Of a stretch of 64,000 nucleotides of DNA, positions 1-11,700 are shown piece after piece. This stretch comes from Blastomyces gilchristii SLH14081 (taxonomy: Eukaryota > Ascomycota > Eurotiomycetes > Onygenales > Ajellomycetaceae), in the NCBI RefSeq assembly GCF_000003855.2, contig NW_003101675.1, forward strand, positions 2,363,326-2,427,325, written 5' to 3'. The position numbers and the translations under genes were made by a program. Positions within the stretch are counted from its first letter, which is position 1. Each line of letters opens with the position of its first letter. The notes under the pieces were generated by a model. The model was given only the letters and a program-made list of their open reading frames with translations. It was not told the origin of the DNA and made no database searches.

Positions 1-244
1 CAGATTAAAGGTTCCTTCCTACCTCATTTAACGGACATCTCCTACCTCTGTCATTCAGATGTCCGACGTGTTCTATAAGTTAACAAATTGGAAGGATATA
101 GCCATATCGTTGGATGTCAGAGGGCGTGGCTGTTTAATCTCGTTTATTTGGGAAGAGCCAACGTGGAGGCCCACCTATTTTCTAATTTCCATCTTTCCAA
201 CTCCTGAGTTGTTGAGATACTCAATTATCTTTAACTGACGAAAT

Positions 245-1279
245 ATGGTTCGTACCCGGATTGTCTGTGTTTCAGATACACATGGCTATGGCCCCTCAGA
301 TGGTGCTTTCAAACTGCCGAAAGGTGACGTCTTGATCCATGCCGGAGATCTCTCGAATCAGGGGACTATGAGTGAGCTGTGCAAAACTGTAGAATGGATT
401 GAGAGCGCGGATTTTGAAGTTAAAATAGTAATTGCGGGTTAGATACTTTTTTTTCCCTCGTTGCAACCGACCCCCCTTCCAAGGACACACTGATACGTTC
501 TCCAACATATCTAAGGTAACCACGACATCACCCTCGATAGTGATTTCTACAACCGGCACTGGCGATCGTTTCACAACCAGAGGCGGGAGTCGACAGACGA
601 TTGTCAATCTCTCTTCACCAAGTCTTCAATCATTTACTTAAACCATGAATCTGCCGTTATTCGGCTCTCCAGACCGGAAGGGCCTCGATCAGTATTGAAA
701 ATATTCGGGTCTCCGTACACCCCTCACTGTGGGAAATGGGCCTTTGGTTATTCCTCTGAAGAAGCTGCGGACATCTGGGCTCAGATACCTCAAGATACTG
801 ATATAGTCTTGACTCACACGCCGCCTCGGTCCCACTGCGATGAGAATAGACACGGATCGCTCGGTTGCGAACATCTACGTCGAGCATTATGGAGAGTCCG
901 ACCACGATTAGCTATTTGTGGTCACGTCCATGAAGGTCGAGGATACGACAGAGTTCTATGGGATGTTTCACCCCATGGTGAAAGGTTCAAAGAGCTCAGT
1001 TCAGTTCGTGGAGAACTACCTCCGCTCGGCAGCAAAAAACAATGTCTGATCGACCTCACGGGGAAAAAGCAGCCTTGTCTTCGAAACTACGGGCCTTTGG
1101 GATCCTCACTGACGGTAGAGGATGAATCGCACGTGGCCAGAGGCGACAGGGTCATATCTGGAAGAAACGAGACCTGTATCGTGAACGCCGCTATCATGGC
1201 AACGAACTGGCCGCACCAGGGTGGTAAAAAGTTCAATAGCCCCCTAGTTGTGGACCTAGACTTGCCAGTAGAGAGGTAG
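245..1279 (+). CDS. Calcineurin-like metallophosphoesterase, MPPED/239FB-like, two exons
   Basis: Predicted metal-dependent phosphoesterase of 318 residues; exon 1 is 245-437 and exon 2 is 516-1279. All four metal-ligand blocks of the family are visible: D-T-H (D11, H13), G-D-L (D35), G-N-H-D (65-68, formed exactly at the splice junction) and G-H-V-H (200-203), with a further L-T-H-T-P-P near residue 165. The intron has a GT donor, a CTGAT branch-like motif near 490 and an AG acceptor at 514-515; splicing restores one frame to the TAG at 1277-1279. The start is the first ATG, directly before the conserved beta strand, and is probably right. Family members cleave phosphodiesters or phosphomonoesters with two metal ions; the substrate is unknown. 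No signal peptide or membrane segment is seen, so a cytosolic protein is inferred. Base composition is normal and no RIP damage is seen, so this is a host gene at the edge of the repeat block. Confidence 0.88.
438..515 (+). other. Spliceosomal intron of the metallophosphoesterase gene
   Basis: 78-bp intron beginning GTTAGA and ending CTAAG, with a pyrimidine-rich middle and a CTGAT branch-like motif about 25 bases before the acceptor. Without splicing the frame stops at 440-442. Removing it joins G-N-H-D, a diagnostic family motif, which is strong support for these exact borders. Confidence 0.85.
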
Positions 1280-1595
1280 AAGAATTTGGGCAAAATGCCC
1301 GACGACGGGTCGTCATCGGAAGGAATGAATATAGCGTAATGAAACCAGGAAACACTCACAATACTGCCTTTACAATTTCAGAGACATGGAATATTAATTA
1401 GATATAAGCAAAGCAAACTCTTTTCGTAAACAATTTACTACCTATTTAACTTTTTCTACTTACCCTACGAGGAGAACGACCGCATTTGATCCTTGGAAGT
1501 TTACAAAAAAAAGGATGGACGGAGAAGCGTCAGCAGAGCAAGGCCCAATTATACCCACAAATATACAGTTAAGGAGAGAATGGTTACCAAATTCT
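1280..1595. other. Intergenic, metallophosphoesterase 3' flank to tRNA
   Basis: No gene recognised. It should hold the 3' UTR and polyadenylation region of the upstream gene and the 5' flank of the tRNA gene. Composition is normal. Confidence 0.5.
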
Positions 1596-1704
1596 GACAC
1601 TATGGCGGAGTGGTTAACGCGGTGCCCTGCTATGTGGCGTTCAGTCGCCACTAGTTGTTCAGGCATTTCCTTCGGGAGCGCAGGTTCGAATCCTGCTGGT
1701 GTCG
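1596..1704 (+). tRNA. tRNA-Ser(GCT) with intron
   Basis: Class II tRNA. The acceptor stem GACACTA (1596-1602) pairs with TGGTGTC (1697-1703), and the discriminator base is G1704. D stem GCG/CGC; A-box-like TGGCGGAGTGG. Anticodon stem GTGCC (1622-1626) pairs with GGCAT (1662-1666). The loop is CT-GCT-A, placing anticodon GCT at 1629-1631, followed by a 28-base intron at 1633-1660 one base 3' of the anticodon, the canonical nuclear position. A long variable arm (TCC/GGA hairpin with TTCG loop) and T arm GCAGG-TTCGAAT-CCTGC follow. The long variable arm and the GCT anticodon agree on serine (AGC/AGU codons). A T run lies directly downstream. Confidence 0.88.
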
Positions 1705-1713
1705 TTCTTTTTT
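1705..1713 (+). terminator. RNA polymerase III T-run terminator
   Basis: TTCTTTTTT begins one base after the tRNA discriminator, as expected for termination of a polymerase III transcript. Confidence 0.75.
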
Positions 1714-3139
1714 GAACCCTTTTCTTTTTACTTTTCACTTTTTTGCCACCACATACCTATTCTTTTTTCACCGGCGATGGCTGCTACAGCAGGGAGCAGA
1801 CCTGTACATCTTACCTTTCTACGAGTTTCTATTTAACCCCTATACTACGTCCGTTCATTCTTGCATCTTCAAAGTATAATCAAATAATGACCTCATGACA
1901 AAAGGTTCCTTCTCAGGAGGCGTTGCGTTCTGTATCATTAGTACTTAGATGTTAGCCCCTGAAACACCACCCAACCCATCATCATCATCATTTACATACT
2001 ATACTACAAAGCGATTGTCCAGAGCTCGAATACTTACAATGATTCTTCTTTTCACCTAAACTTGAGCGAACAGAAATCTCGTAGTATATGTCTAGGTTCA
2101 TTATCCCTAAGAAATGACCAGAAATAACCTACCTTACACTTTTCTAAACAATTTTTATCTGTCCCATTCCAGTCCCAATCTCGCCCCAACCGACTGCCCT
2201 ACCTCTCCTCCCTCTCTGAGGGATCACTTGTTACTAGGGGGCATAAAACAGGTACACAGCCTGCTGAACTTGCATAACACCCCCCTCTCGGCACCAACGG
2301 CCCTAAACGCCTTGCCAGCTACATCATCCATATTCATCCTCACCATCATGACAACTCCTTGACACGTTCAGGGGTCACACCTTCGACATGAAGTGTCCCC
2401 GGAGACCTCGGTAGGATCTCCCCGTGGATGTTTGCTGGGACGCGCGTGGGAGTCTTTCTGGATGGTGGTAGCGAGGTAAAAGGAGGGGAAAATAGGAATA
2501 TGGAGATGTTTTGCGTGCCGTGAACTTAGATAGAGAGCCGGAAGTGTCAAATCGTGTTCCACCGCTTATGGTATCAGTGCTAGAGTCTAGACAGAGTTCA
2601 GGGCTCTGTCGCGCTGAAAAGGGGGAGCCTCAGGAGCTTCTAGGGGTGGGATTAATCATTTCGCCAGAGTCATCATCACGCTTAAGTATGTCTGTCCCCT
2701 TCTAAATGGAGGTATATGAATAACAACTGAAGGCTCGTGCAATTTTCGATCATCTGCTTTTGTCCCATCCGCTAGTTGGCAGTACACCAGTTGTGTATAT
2801 CGGCTACCGGGGATTCATTACATCTGACATGTTTTTCTTTGCAGGTCGAACAGCCAGTGAAAACTCTAATAAGATGCCATCTTCGCTGTCTTGCGTCTGG
2901 AGAACTCGTCTAGATGTGTACGCTATGTACAGAAAACTTTCTATATGCTGTTCAATCCCATTTCAAAATTGTCCCACGGAACACTAGTTACTTGTCCTTC
3001 CGCCGCTTCCCATCGCTGAGATCGCCATCACTGGGTCTTTTACCGATCGCTCTCCCAACTACCAACTGATTGTTGGGCGCGTCCTCGGCTTTTGGTTCGG
3101 GGGATGGAGTCAGGTCAACACTCCACAGACAGATGCTAT
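1714..3139. other. Single-copy flank with no recognised gene
   Basis: About 1.4 kb of normal-composition DNA. Short open frames of 60-80 codons exist on both strands, but none shows a known motif, a convincing start context or splice structure. I cannot exclude part of a multi-exon gene. No repeat from the rest of the window is recognised here. Confidence 0.4.
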
Positions 3140-3298
3140 TAGTCACATGAATTCAGCAGTATGTAGTTTTCAAGCATTCATCATTCTATCTGTTATATAA
3201 ATTGCATCCGTACATTCTGAAGAATGGTTCAGAGAAGATGAGAGAGAAAGTGACACTTGTGAATATGAAACTAAGATTGAAAGAGATCAGTCACACTT
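3140..3298 (+). pseudogene. Fragment of H-family integrase C-terminal region
   Basis: The sequence is recognisably the same as 36945-37175 of element H, the part just downstream of the integrase core. Both share a run from about 3165 (TTCAAGCATTCATCATTCTA) and an end segment AGATTGAAAGAGATCAGTCA. Differences are mostly C to T or G to A plus small deletions, including loss of much of the repeat present in H. It is a short remnant with no open frame. It ends exactly where an unrelated LTR begins at 3299. Confidence 0.7.
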
Positions 3299-3518
3299 TG
3301 TAAGAATAAGTGATCGCAGGCGATTATTCCGTGGTTCGCAGCTTGGCGTGATATGTACTGATAGCTACTAGAAGTATTCGCGGTAGGAAGATAAAATGTA
3401 GAGGTCAAATGTATAATAGTATTCAAGCTGAGTTGTGATTCTTGTGAATAGTCATCACAAACTCCAGTCTATATAGTTGTGTGAAGTCAAGGGCTGCTAA
3501 CCCTATTGGTTAACGTGA
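3299..3518. repeat. Truncated LTR of family I
   Basis: Begins TGTAAGAATAAGTG like the 258-bp LTRs at 47840 and 60692 and matches them for about 220 bases, then breaks off near CTATTGGTTAACGTGA. The terminal AAGCGGGATTTCTTACA end is missing. This copy keeps more C and G than the other two (for example GGTTCGCAGCTTGGCG), so it is the least mutated representative of the family here. No internal region or partner LTR is attached. Confidence 0.8.
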
Positions 3519-3702
3519 TCAACCACTCAACGCCCGCTTACACCCAATGCCTGCCATTTCGCCATCATGATGATGAAATATTTTCAATGGTATCTCAACA
3601 ATGCAATTAGATTTTAAGGTGATATATTATATAATGAAAATATATATAGAAAATTACATATAAAAATATACAGCTAATTCTGTAGATATTTATTGAGCTT
3701 AA

Positions 3703-4219
3703 TGTAATATGACGGAACCGAAGCAGCAGCTAGTCAGCAGTGTTATATAGAGATAGTTGTTTGAGAAGCTGTATAAGTGAGCTTGACTATCTTGCTTGAA
3801 TAGTGAGCTTATAGGCTACAGAGTTATTGCAAGAATATTACAGATATGATACTTAGTATACTAAGAAGATTGTATGAGACATGCAGTAACTCTCATATAT
3901 ATTTCAGTAGAAGAAAAAATAAATCACTGACTTCTTTTATAAAGAGTCAGTATCTAGCTATTCTATATAGATAATAAGTGAATACTCTTCTCTTATTTTA
4001 TAAGTGAGAATAGCTGAAGTAATATCTTAACAGTATTTCACTATTAAGAAAAAGTAATCTACTAATCTTATATAAAAGTGAGATTCTTATATTTATTAAT
4101 CAGATCTTTCTATGATATATCTGAATAATATTATAGAGTAATTAAAAACTAGTTTAAATAAGATGAAATTATCTGTATAAAAGTAATGAGTTATATAAAA
4201 CTATAACAGAGTCTTAATA
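3703..4219 (-). repeat. 3' LTR of G1
   Basis: Reverse complement of the G2 LTRs. It starts TGTAATATGAC (complement of the ...TATTACA end) and runs 517 bases to the degraded TGTCA end at 4215-4219. It is heavily converted to A and T compared with the 5' LTR of G2 at 17711-18242. Confidence 0.85.
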
Positions 4220-4770
4220 TAACTGAGAGTATAATAATACTCTTCTCTTTAAGAGTATAGTCTCTATACTCTTAAGATTACTGAATTAAAAGTTATCTTT
4301 ATTATATAGTAACAGTTATCAATCAATTAACAGTGTATATACTGTGTATAATATAAAGAAATAGATGAGTTTTTCTACTAACTATGTAAATCTTTCTTTA
4401 CTCATCTTTATTTAAATTAAATATATAATAAGTGAGTTTCTTATATATCAATTTAAAATATGAAAAATATAGTTAATAAGTAACTTACAGATCTCTTATT
4501 ATATTTCATTCTATATATAAAATTCTCTGTAAAAGTAATGTATTTTAGAGATAAAGTTAACAGTAGTAATAGAATTTTTTAAAAAGATTCTTCTCTTCTT
4601 ATAAAATATTTTTCTTCTCTTCTCTCTTAATTATAACAGTGAGTGTATGAGAGTATTATTCTTAAAGAATAATAAAGAACTTATTCTGATATTTTTTAGT
4701 GAATAAATATCTTTATAATACAGCTGCAGTCTCTGTAACTGTTAAGAAAACTTGATTAAAGATAAAAACA

Positions 4771-5417
4771 GTGATGTTAACAGACTGCAGAAGCACTGCT
4801 CTTATTATCACACTTTCTTCTTCTTCTTCTTCTACTTCTCTTACAGCTGTAGTAATAGTTACTGTATCTTGCAGTGAGATGTCATTTCTTCTACTGATTA
4901 ATTTATCTATATTCAGTTCTTTCTCTATCTCTCTTATTACTGTTGTAATACTGCTTCTCTCTTCAGTTAACACAGTAATATATAATCTTATATAATTATT
5001 CAGAGAGAAATCTGAAGAGAGCTTGATTCTGAAAACAGTAACTTTAAGAAGTTTAATTCATAGTTTCTCTTTCACAGCATGTCTGAGCTCTGCTTAGAGT
5101 ACTACTAAGTTAAATCTACAGAGTTCTGCAGTTTCTTTATCTTCTCTCTGTGAGAAGACTCTGATACAGTCTCTGATCAGTATCATCACTTATCTACACT
5201 ATACTAAGCAGTTGAAGAAGAGAGAGATTTTATATATCTATCTCTTCTCTTACTTCTATTATTTTTATTATATCTGTAACAATAACTTCTGTTTCTCTGT
5301 AAGTATTATCTCACAGAAAGATATTATATTAGCTCTGATAAGAAGTTCAGATACTCAAGTAGTACAGAGTAAGAGTTTCAGAGCTTCAAGTATTAATAAA
5401 TTCTATCAAGACTAAGA
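4771..5417 (+). pseudogene. Remnant of antisense ORF of family G (G1 copy)
   Basis: On the strand opposite to G1 pol, two open stretches (4771-4995 and 5212-5415) align residue by residue with the longer antisense frame in G2 at 23801-24508. Shared blocks include C-S-E-M-S-F, an I-C-N-N-x-F-C-x-S-V block and an A-L-I-R-S segment. Most cysteines of the G2 cysteine module are tyrosine here (TGT/TGC to TAT), as expected from G to A change. Function unknown. Because this copy is more damaged it shows which positions have been lost, not selection. Confidence 0.55.
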
Positions 5418-5676
5418 AGATCTCTCTTACTTATCTATAAAAGAAGATGAAAGTATGAATCTCTGAGATAAAAAAACATCTTAGAATAACTAATCTTAAG
5501 AAGAGATTAATCAGTACTGTTATTAAAAGTATTACAGAGATTAATCACTAATTGAAGAGAATTTCACAATAAGAATAAGATATACTATTCAATATAATAG
5601 ATATATACTGAATAAATCAAGAACACTGACTCTTGAATCTGAAGATATTAGTTAATCATAATGAGATTACTTATAA

Positions 5677-6165
5677 TACTACCCTCGATCATACGAGCAT
5701 TTTGACCCCATCGCCGACCGCATACCCCGTGTGGTGGTGGAGTTATCCAGCCAAACGTGAACCAGACGTCGTTCGGAACTCCTGCGTGGGATTATCCCCC
5801 ATTCTCCCCTACCACACCACAACCCCGGGCCAAATTGCCATACAAATTGTAAGGTGAAGAGACCTAGCCGTATGCACCAATCTTCTCGATTTTGGAAGAT
5901 CCCCGATCTGTAGTTGTGGAGATATCTGAGATGTGACCTCCGCGAAAACCCTGTCCATCTTTGATGTTCCAAAACACCAACACCAAGTCCCACCCTCATA
6001 CCGCCCTTCCCAATCTGGCCCATCCCCGGCAGAAAAATACAAAAAGATACCTCAGTGATAATATCAAGCACATAATCAACAGACAATGAGTCAACAGCAC
6101 ATCAACAACTATAAAATCAGTATACCCCAAGATCTGACTGAGCCTTTGATCCCTGCACAGTGAGA
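5677..6165. other. GC-normal island in the 5' part of the LINE
   Basis: About 490 bases of ordinary composition (CCCCGGGCC, many CpG) set between AT-rich, mutated LINE sequence on both sides. A 135-codon open frame lies on the minus strand (5679-6086) without recognisable motifs. On the plus strand an ATG at 6086 opens 25 codons (M-S-Q-Q-H-I-N-N-Y-K...) that stop at TGA as the AT-rich sequence resumes. This looks like captured single-copy host DNA, perhaps a promoter plus the first codons of a gene, but no parent gene can be named. Confidence 0.55.
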
Positions 6166-7145
6166 TATATTAAATCTAGTTTTAATATCTCAATATTCAA
6201 TAGATTCTGTAAGAGATTGAGAACAGTAACACTAGATTTCTATTGAATTTGAGAATTAACTCTATATTAATATAATCATTGACAAAGTCTTCTATTTTGA
6301 GATATAAATAACCAGTTTCTCTACATCCTGCTGGCAATATTTACATTATTATATAGAAACAGACTTATATTCTCTATAATATCAAGACTCTGAAGAGAGA
6401 AAGTCTTGATAGAGAGTATACAGTAGTGTATATCTTAGCAGTTTCTATCTCATTCTTCTGCAGCAGTTAATGCAAAAAAAAAAAAGATCTTAGAAATAGT
6501 TTTTTACTTCTCTTGAAAAAGTAAGGTGTTTTTCTCTGAGTTTTATACAATATTCTTACAAAGAATTAAAAACAGAGTTGTTTTCTGTTATAATTTCATA
6601 TTCTTTTAAGTAAGAATTACTTTTTCAGTGACTGAAGAGCTTTCATTAATACTTAATTCTTTTTTATACTCTTTATTAACTGATTTGAGTTGCACACTTG
6701 TTGTGTGAGAAGAATTGAATGATTTAGAATAAAATTGAATAGTTTTAATCAATTTCTCTGCAAAAAATTGATTTATTTTTTGTCAGTTTTTCTCTTAAAA
6801 ACTGTCATATTATCTGATTTACTATCAATTGATATCATACTTTTTCTCACTGTATCTCAAGAAAGAGATTGTAAAGATTTTATTGATTTATCTTAAAAAT
6901 CAATTTTAGTTTATTAGATTCTCTTTAAAAATCTAACCTAGTTACTGAACTAAAGTGAAAAAAATCAGGTGTTTTATACACAAAAGTCTGCTATTCTTCT
7001 TTTGAAATAGTCTGATCAACTTTTCAATTGAAAACAGACTTAGAAATCTCTTAATTAAAACAGTCTGACTAACTTCTCAATTCAAAAGAGTTTAATAAAT
7101 ATCTCAATTGAATTAGTCTGATCAACTTTTCATTGAGTAAGAACA
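6166..7145 (+). other. LINE 5' untranslated region with internal repeats
   Basis: AT-rich leader without ORFs. Near 7000-7140 a short motif resembling TCTGATCAACTTTTCAATTG recurs about four times in degenerate form, a possible subpromoter repeat. Inverted segments around 6165-6245 (ATTAAATCTAG and CTAGATTTC) may fold. Confidence 0.5.
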
Positions 7146-8765
7146 ATGAGTTCAAAAGTACACTCAGTTAATGTGAAAAAAGATGCTTTCTCAAATACTA
7201 TTCCTGAGATTGAAATTCTGAAGAGAAGAAAGAAAGAAGAAATAGAGAAATAATAAGTTCTTAAAATACAGAAACTTGAAAAAGCAAGTAAAATTCTTGA
7301 AAAGTAGTATCTGAGTGAGATGAATGAAGAAGTTCTGTTAATTCTTTATACTCAGACTAGACAACTACAGAAAGTGATCAAGTTCAAACTTGAAATTTCA
7401 AACACAGTTCAAAAAACTTTGAAAATTTCTAATACAATTACTGACTCTTCAATTTGCTCTTCTTTCTTTTCTACTTCTTCTTCTTCTTCTTCTTTAAATC
7501 AGAAGAAAACATATGCTTAAGCAGCTGAATCTGCTGCCTCTAAACCTGCTATCTCTAAATCTGCTATCTCAAAATCTGCTCAAAATTCTGAGAAAACTGA
7601 GAAGAATACTGCTCATACTTCTAGTGATAGAAGAGTGAAGAAAAAAATGTAAAAAGAGAAAAATCTTCAAATCTCCAGAAATAGAAGACTTATTCTCAAA
7701 GTCTTAAATCAGAATATATTGCAGAGAAATAAGCTAAACTCAAACCTTATTTTCAGAATTAGAAATGAAATCAATCAGCAGTTCTTTTCTCAGTTAATGA
7801 CTGATATTGAAGTTCAAAAACCAGTTATAGCTTCAATTAAGTCATTCTTCTTTGAAAACTTCATTATTCTGACTACAATGTCTGAATTCAGTGCTGAATT
7901 CCTTATTCAGAATGAGAATCTCTGAAAATCAGCAGTAGAATCTTTGTTAAACACAATAATTCTATCTGAGAGAGATGAAAAGTGAGATAAATTCATTCTT
8001 CATGATATTTCAGTTGAAATTTTTGACTGTGAAGAAGAAATGCTACTTCTCAAAAATGAATTAGAAGAATACAACTCTATTCAACTGAGAAAGAAGTCTG
8101 TATGACTAAATTCAATTGAGTTCAGACAAAGCAGAAGAAATGCCTCTGTTCTAGTATATATAAAGATAATAGAACAGTCAAAGATCTCTGAAGTAAGAGT
8201 AGCAGATTTGAAAATGAGAGTTCATGAATACAAAGACTTAAGAATGAATCTCAAAGCTCAAACACAGTGTTCAAACTGTCAAAGATATGAACACTTTATA
8301 ATCTTCTATTTCAGAGACTCAAAATGTGCATTCTGTGCCAGAGATCATAAAACTAGTGAGCATAAATATGAAACATGCTTAAAAAGAGGTGAAATATGTC
8401 AACACACTCTGCTTAAATGCTCTAATTGTAAAGAAAAACATGCATCTAACTCAAAAGAATGTATGTTTACTTCAAGAACTCAAAAGAACTGGAGAAAAGA
8501 TGAAGCTCAGAGTAAACCTAGAACTGAAGAGAATAGTCAAGCCAGTAAACTCACAACTATAAGCTTAAAAAGAAGAAACTCTCAACTGTCTAAGTCTTCA
8601 AACTTCAATTCTTCAGCTAAATGTAAACAGAATTTGAATTCTTAAACTTCTGTTAAGATTAGAGAATTGAGAAATGACTCTGATGATAAACTAGATATAA
8701 TACAAGCAGTTGAGATTTCTACTTTTCAGAACAGTTATAATCTACTATCTGATGATAGTGATTAG
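7146..8765 (+). pseudogene. LINE ORF1 (Gag-like nucleic-acid-binding protein), broken
   Basis: 540 codons including stop, all in one frame from ATG 7146 to TAG 8763-8765. The N-terminal half has charged coiled-coil-like sequence and a Ser-rich stretch near residue 110. The C-terminal part carries retroviral-type zinc knuckles from about residue 374: C-S-N-C-x4-H-type, then C-A-F-C with H and C ligands, then C-S-N-C-K-E-K-H-x4-K-E-C. ORF1 proteins of this clade bind element RNA for retrotransposition. Premature stops are scattered and are mostly TGA or TAA/TAG at positions explainable by transitions; no frameshift is seen. ORF2 starts 24 bases after this stop. Confidence 0.8.
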
Positions 8766-8788
8766 ATTCTACTCTACTCTCTTTTAGT

Positions 8789-11700
8789 ATGAATATACAA
8801 CAAAAACAATAAAAAAAGTTTAAAAACTCTTCAAAAATCACATTTATTTAAAATAATGTGAATAGAAACTCAAATTATATTTATTCTTGTCTTCAAATTG
8901 CATTTGAATAAAAAGTTGATTTTATACTGCTTCAGAAGCCGAATTTTGATGCTGAGTAAAAATATGTCATTTCTCATTCAAGCTACTACTGCTTTTTATC
9001 TCAAAAGTCTGAGATAAAGTCAAGAGTAGTGATCTATGAAAGAAAGAGATCAAGATATTAATTTAATCTAAGATTTAATATCATGTCTGATTCTGATATT
9101 CTGATGAGTGACATTATAGATAAAGAAAATGAGTTTGATACTATACAGCTCATAAATATCTATAATGAAAAGTCATTGAAGAAATATAATAATATCTGAA
9201 CAATTGATAGAGGATTTCTGAACATAACTTCATCAAGAAACTCTATAATTGTAGAAGACTTCAATACACATCATCTCTGATGAAATTCAGAATGCAAGAG
9301 AGCAGTGAGAGCTGATAATCTGATTGAATGAATCTTTGAGCATTCAATAGATTTGATTAATAAGTCTGATCAACAAACATTCTTTAGAAAAGATATGAAA
9401 CAGAAGTCTATTATAGATCTAATCTTCATGTTACAAAATCTAATGAAAAGAAGACTTGTAAACTGATTTATTAATTCAAATGAGACATCAGGATCAGGTT
9501 ATGAGATTATTCAATTTGATATTAAACTGAGTGAAAAACAAATGAGTGAAAATCCTCTTCTCTCTAATCAGTATAACTTTGAAAAAGCTGATTGAAAAGC
9601 AGTTAAAGAAAGCATAAAACTGTTAAAATCTGAAAGACAGAATGAGCTATATTGAAATTCTGATCAAGATATCTCAAATGAAATGCTTGAGAATAGAGTG
9701 AAGCTTATTACATCTATTATTCTAACAAGTGTTAGAGATAATATTTCAAAGAGAAAATCTTCTGAGTATTTAAAATCTTGATGAAATAAGAATATCTCAT
9801 CTAAAAGAAAAGAATTAGCTACTGCTAGAAGAGATTGAAAGAATGATGTAATATCTGATGAAGAGTTCAAAGCTGTCAGAAATGAATATTTTTCAGATAT
9901 TAAATGAGCTAAAACAGACTGCTGAAATAAATTTCTTGAAGAAGCACAAGAAAAGGAAGTTTTTAAAGCTTTTAACTATACTAAAATAAGAAGTGTAGCA
10001 AAACTTCCAGTCTTAGAATATGAGTTTCAGAATGAATCATATACAGCAAACTCTTTTGAGGAAAAATGTCAAGCTTTCATGAGAATTCTCTTTCAGAACT
10101 CACCAGATTCAGATTCAGATTCAGAGAAAGAGAATATATCACTTCTCAACTACATTGATGAAAATGACTGGAAATGACCTGATCTTACATAAGATGAATT
10201 AGAGTCAGCTATCTTCTCAAGTTCTGTTAAAACTGCTGCAGGTCCTGATTCAATTAATCACTTAATTATTCAGAATACATATTCCTACTTAAAGAATGAA
10301 TATTTTGAGCTCTTTTTCAATCTCTTGAAAAATGAATATCATTCTGAATGCTGAAGAGAAGCCACTGAAGTGATTCTTACAAAACCTAATAGAAAAACTT
10401 CAATTTCTAAGTTATATAGAGTAATATCTCTATTGAACTGTCTAGAAAAGGTTTTAGAAAAGATAATAGCTACTCAACTATCTTTTATAAGCTCTATAGA
10501 TGATTCTCTTTTATTCAGTGAACAAATGAGAGATAGAAAACAGTGTTCTGCAATTGACACTGTTCTCTCAGTTATTCATGATATTCAAATAGCAAAGCAT
10601 GAGAGTCTAGTCTCAACTGCAGTTTTCATTGATATAAAAGAAGCATTTAATCATGTTTCAAAGTCAAAGTTAATTCAGACATTGAAGATATTAAAACTGC
10701 CACTTTCTCTAATAAAATAAGTTAACTGTTTTATGTTCAAAAGAAGTATACAACTCTTCTTTGATGAAATGAAACAAGACAAGACTGAGATAAAAATAGA
10801 AGTATCACAGAGATCTTCAATCTCACTCATTTTATTTGCAATATACACTGCATATCTATTTAAAAATAGAAATATGAGAATAGTGTGATCTCTGAGTTAT
10901 GTGAATGATATTGGTCTAGTCTACAGCTCAAAAACTATCAAAGAGAATTTGAAAGTAATTGAAGAAGCTGCAAAGAAAATCTTTATTAGAGCAGATATCA
11001 ATTAAATTCAATTTGATATAAATAAAACTGAGTTAATTCACTTCTTTTCAAGATTCAATAAGAAAGAACTATCTCTAACTCTTTTAAATAGAGAGATTAA
11101 ACCCAGTGTAAATGTCAAATGATTAGGAGTATGATTAAACTTCAAGTTGAATTTTAAATATCATATTCAACAAAGAACTGTCAAGGCAGAAAGACTATTG
11201 AATAACATAATCAGACTATTAAATACAGAGAGAGGTCTATCCTTCCAGGCTATGAGACAGTTATATATAGCCTGTATTACATCAGTAGCTGATTATGAAG
11301 TTCAAGTTTGATGAAATAATTAAGAGAATTTCACTGAACTCTTTCAAAGTCTGTAAAACAGAGTCTTGAGAAGAATTCTGAGAGCATTCAAATCATCTTC
11401 TATTAAAGCAATGAAAATTGAAGCTTCAATTCCTTCTCCTGCTATTAGATTTGAAAAGGCCTGTATAAACTATGCTCTGAGAGTTGTAAAGATGAGCTCA
11501 AATCATATAATCAGAGAAAGAGTCTCTTCTTCATTTTCATTAATTAACTCTGGTAATGAACTGGATTGAAATAGATTTCTTGATTAAAATGAAAATAACT
11601 CTTCAAAGAAAATGCCTTCTCAACTGTACAGACTATGCTCTCTGATTAAAAATCAATTTTCTTCTTTAAATGTTGAAAAAGTTGATCATGAGAAGTTATC

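Noticed and set aside
1460..1738. 92-codon minus-strand and 66/74-codon plus-strand frames
   Set aside because: They overlap the tRNA-Ser gene and are by-products of its sequence.
5679..6086. 135-codon minus-strand frame as a real gene
   Set aside because: No motif, Gly/Arg-rich composition typical of chance frames in GC-normal DNA, and it runs to the edge of mutated sequence. Reported only as part of the island.
6086..6163. Short plus-strand frame as an epoxide-hydrolase N-terminus
   Set aside because: Only a few residues (Y-K-I-S-I-P) resemble that family, too few to support an assignment.
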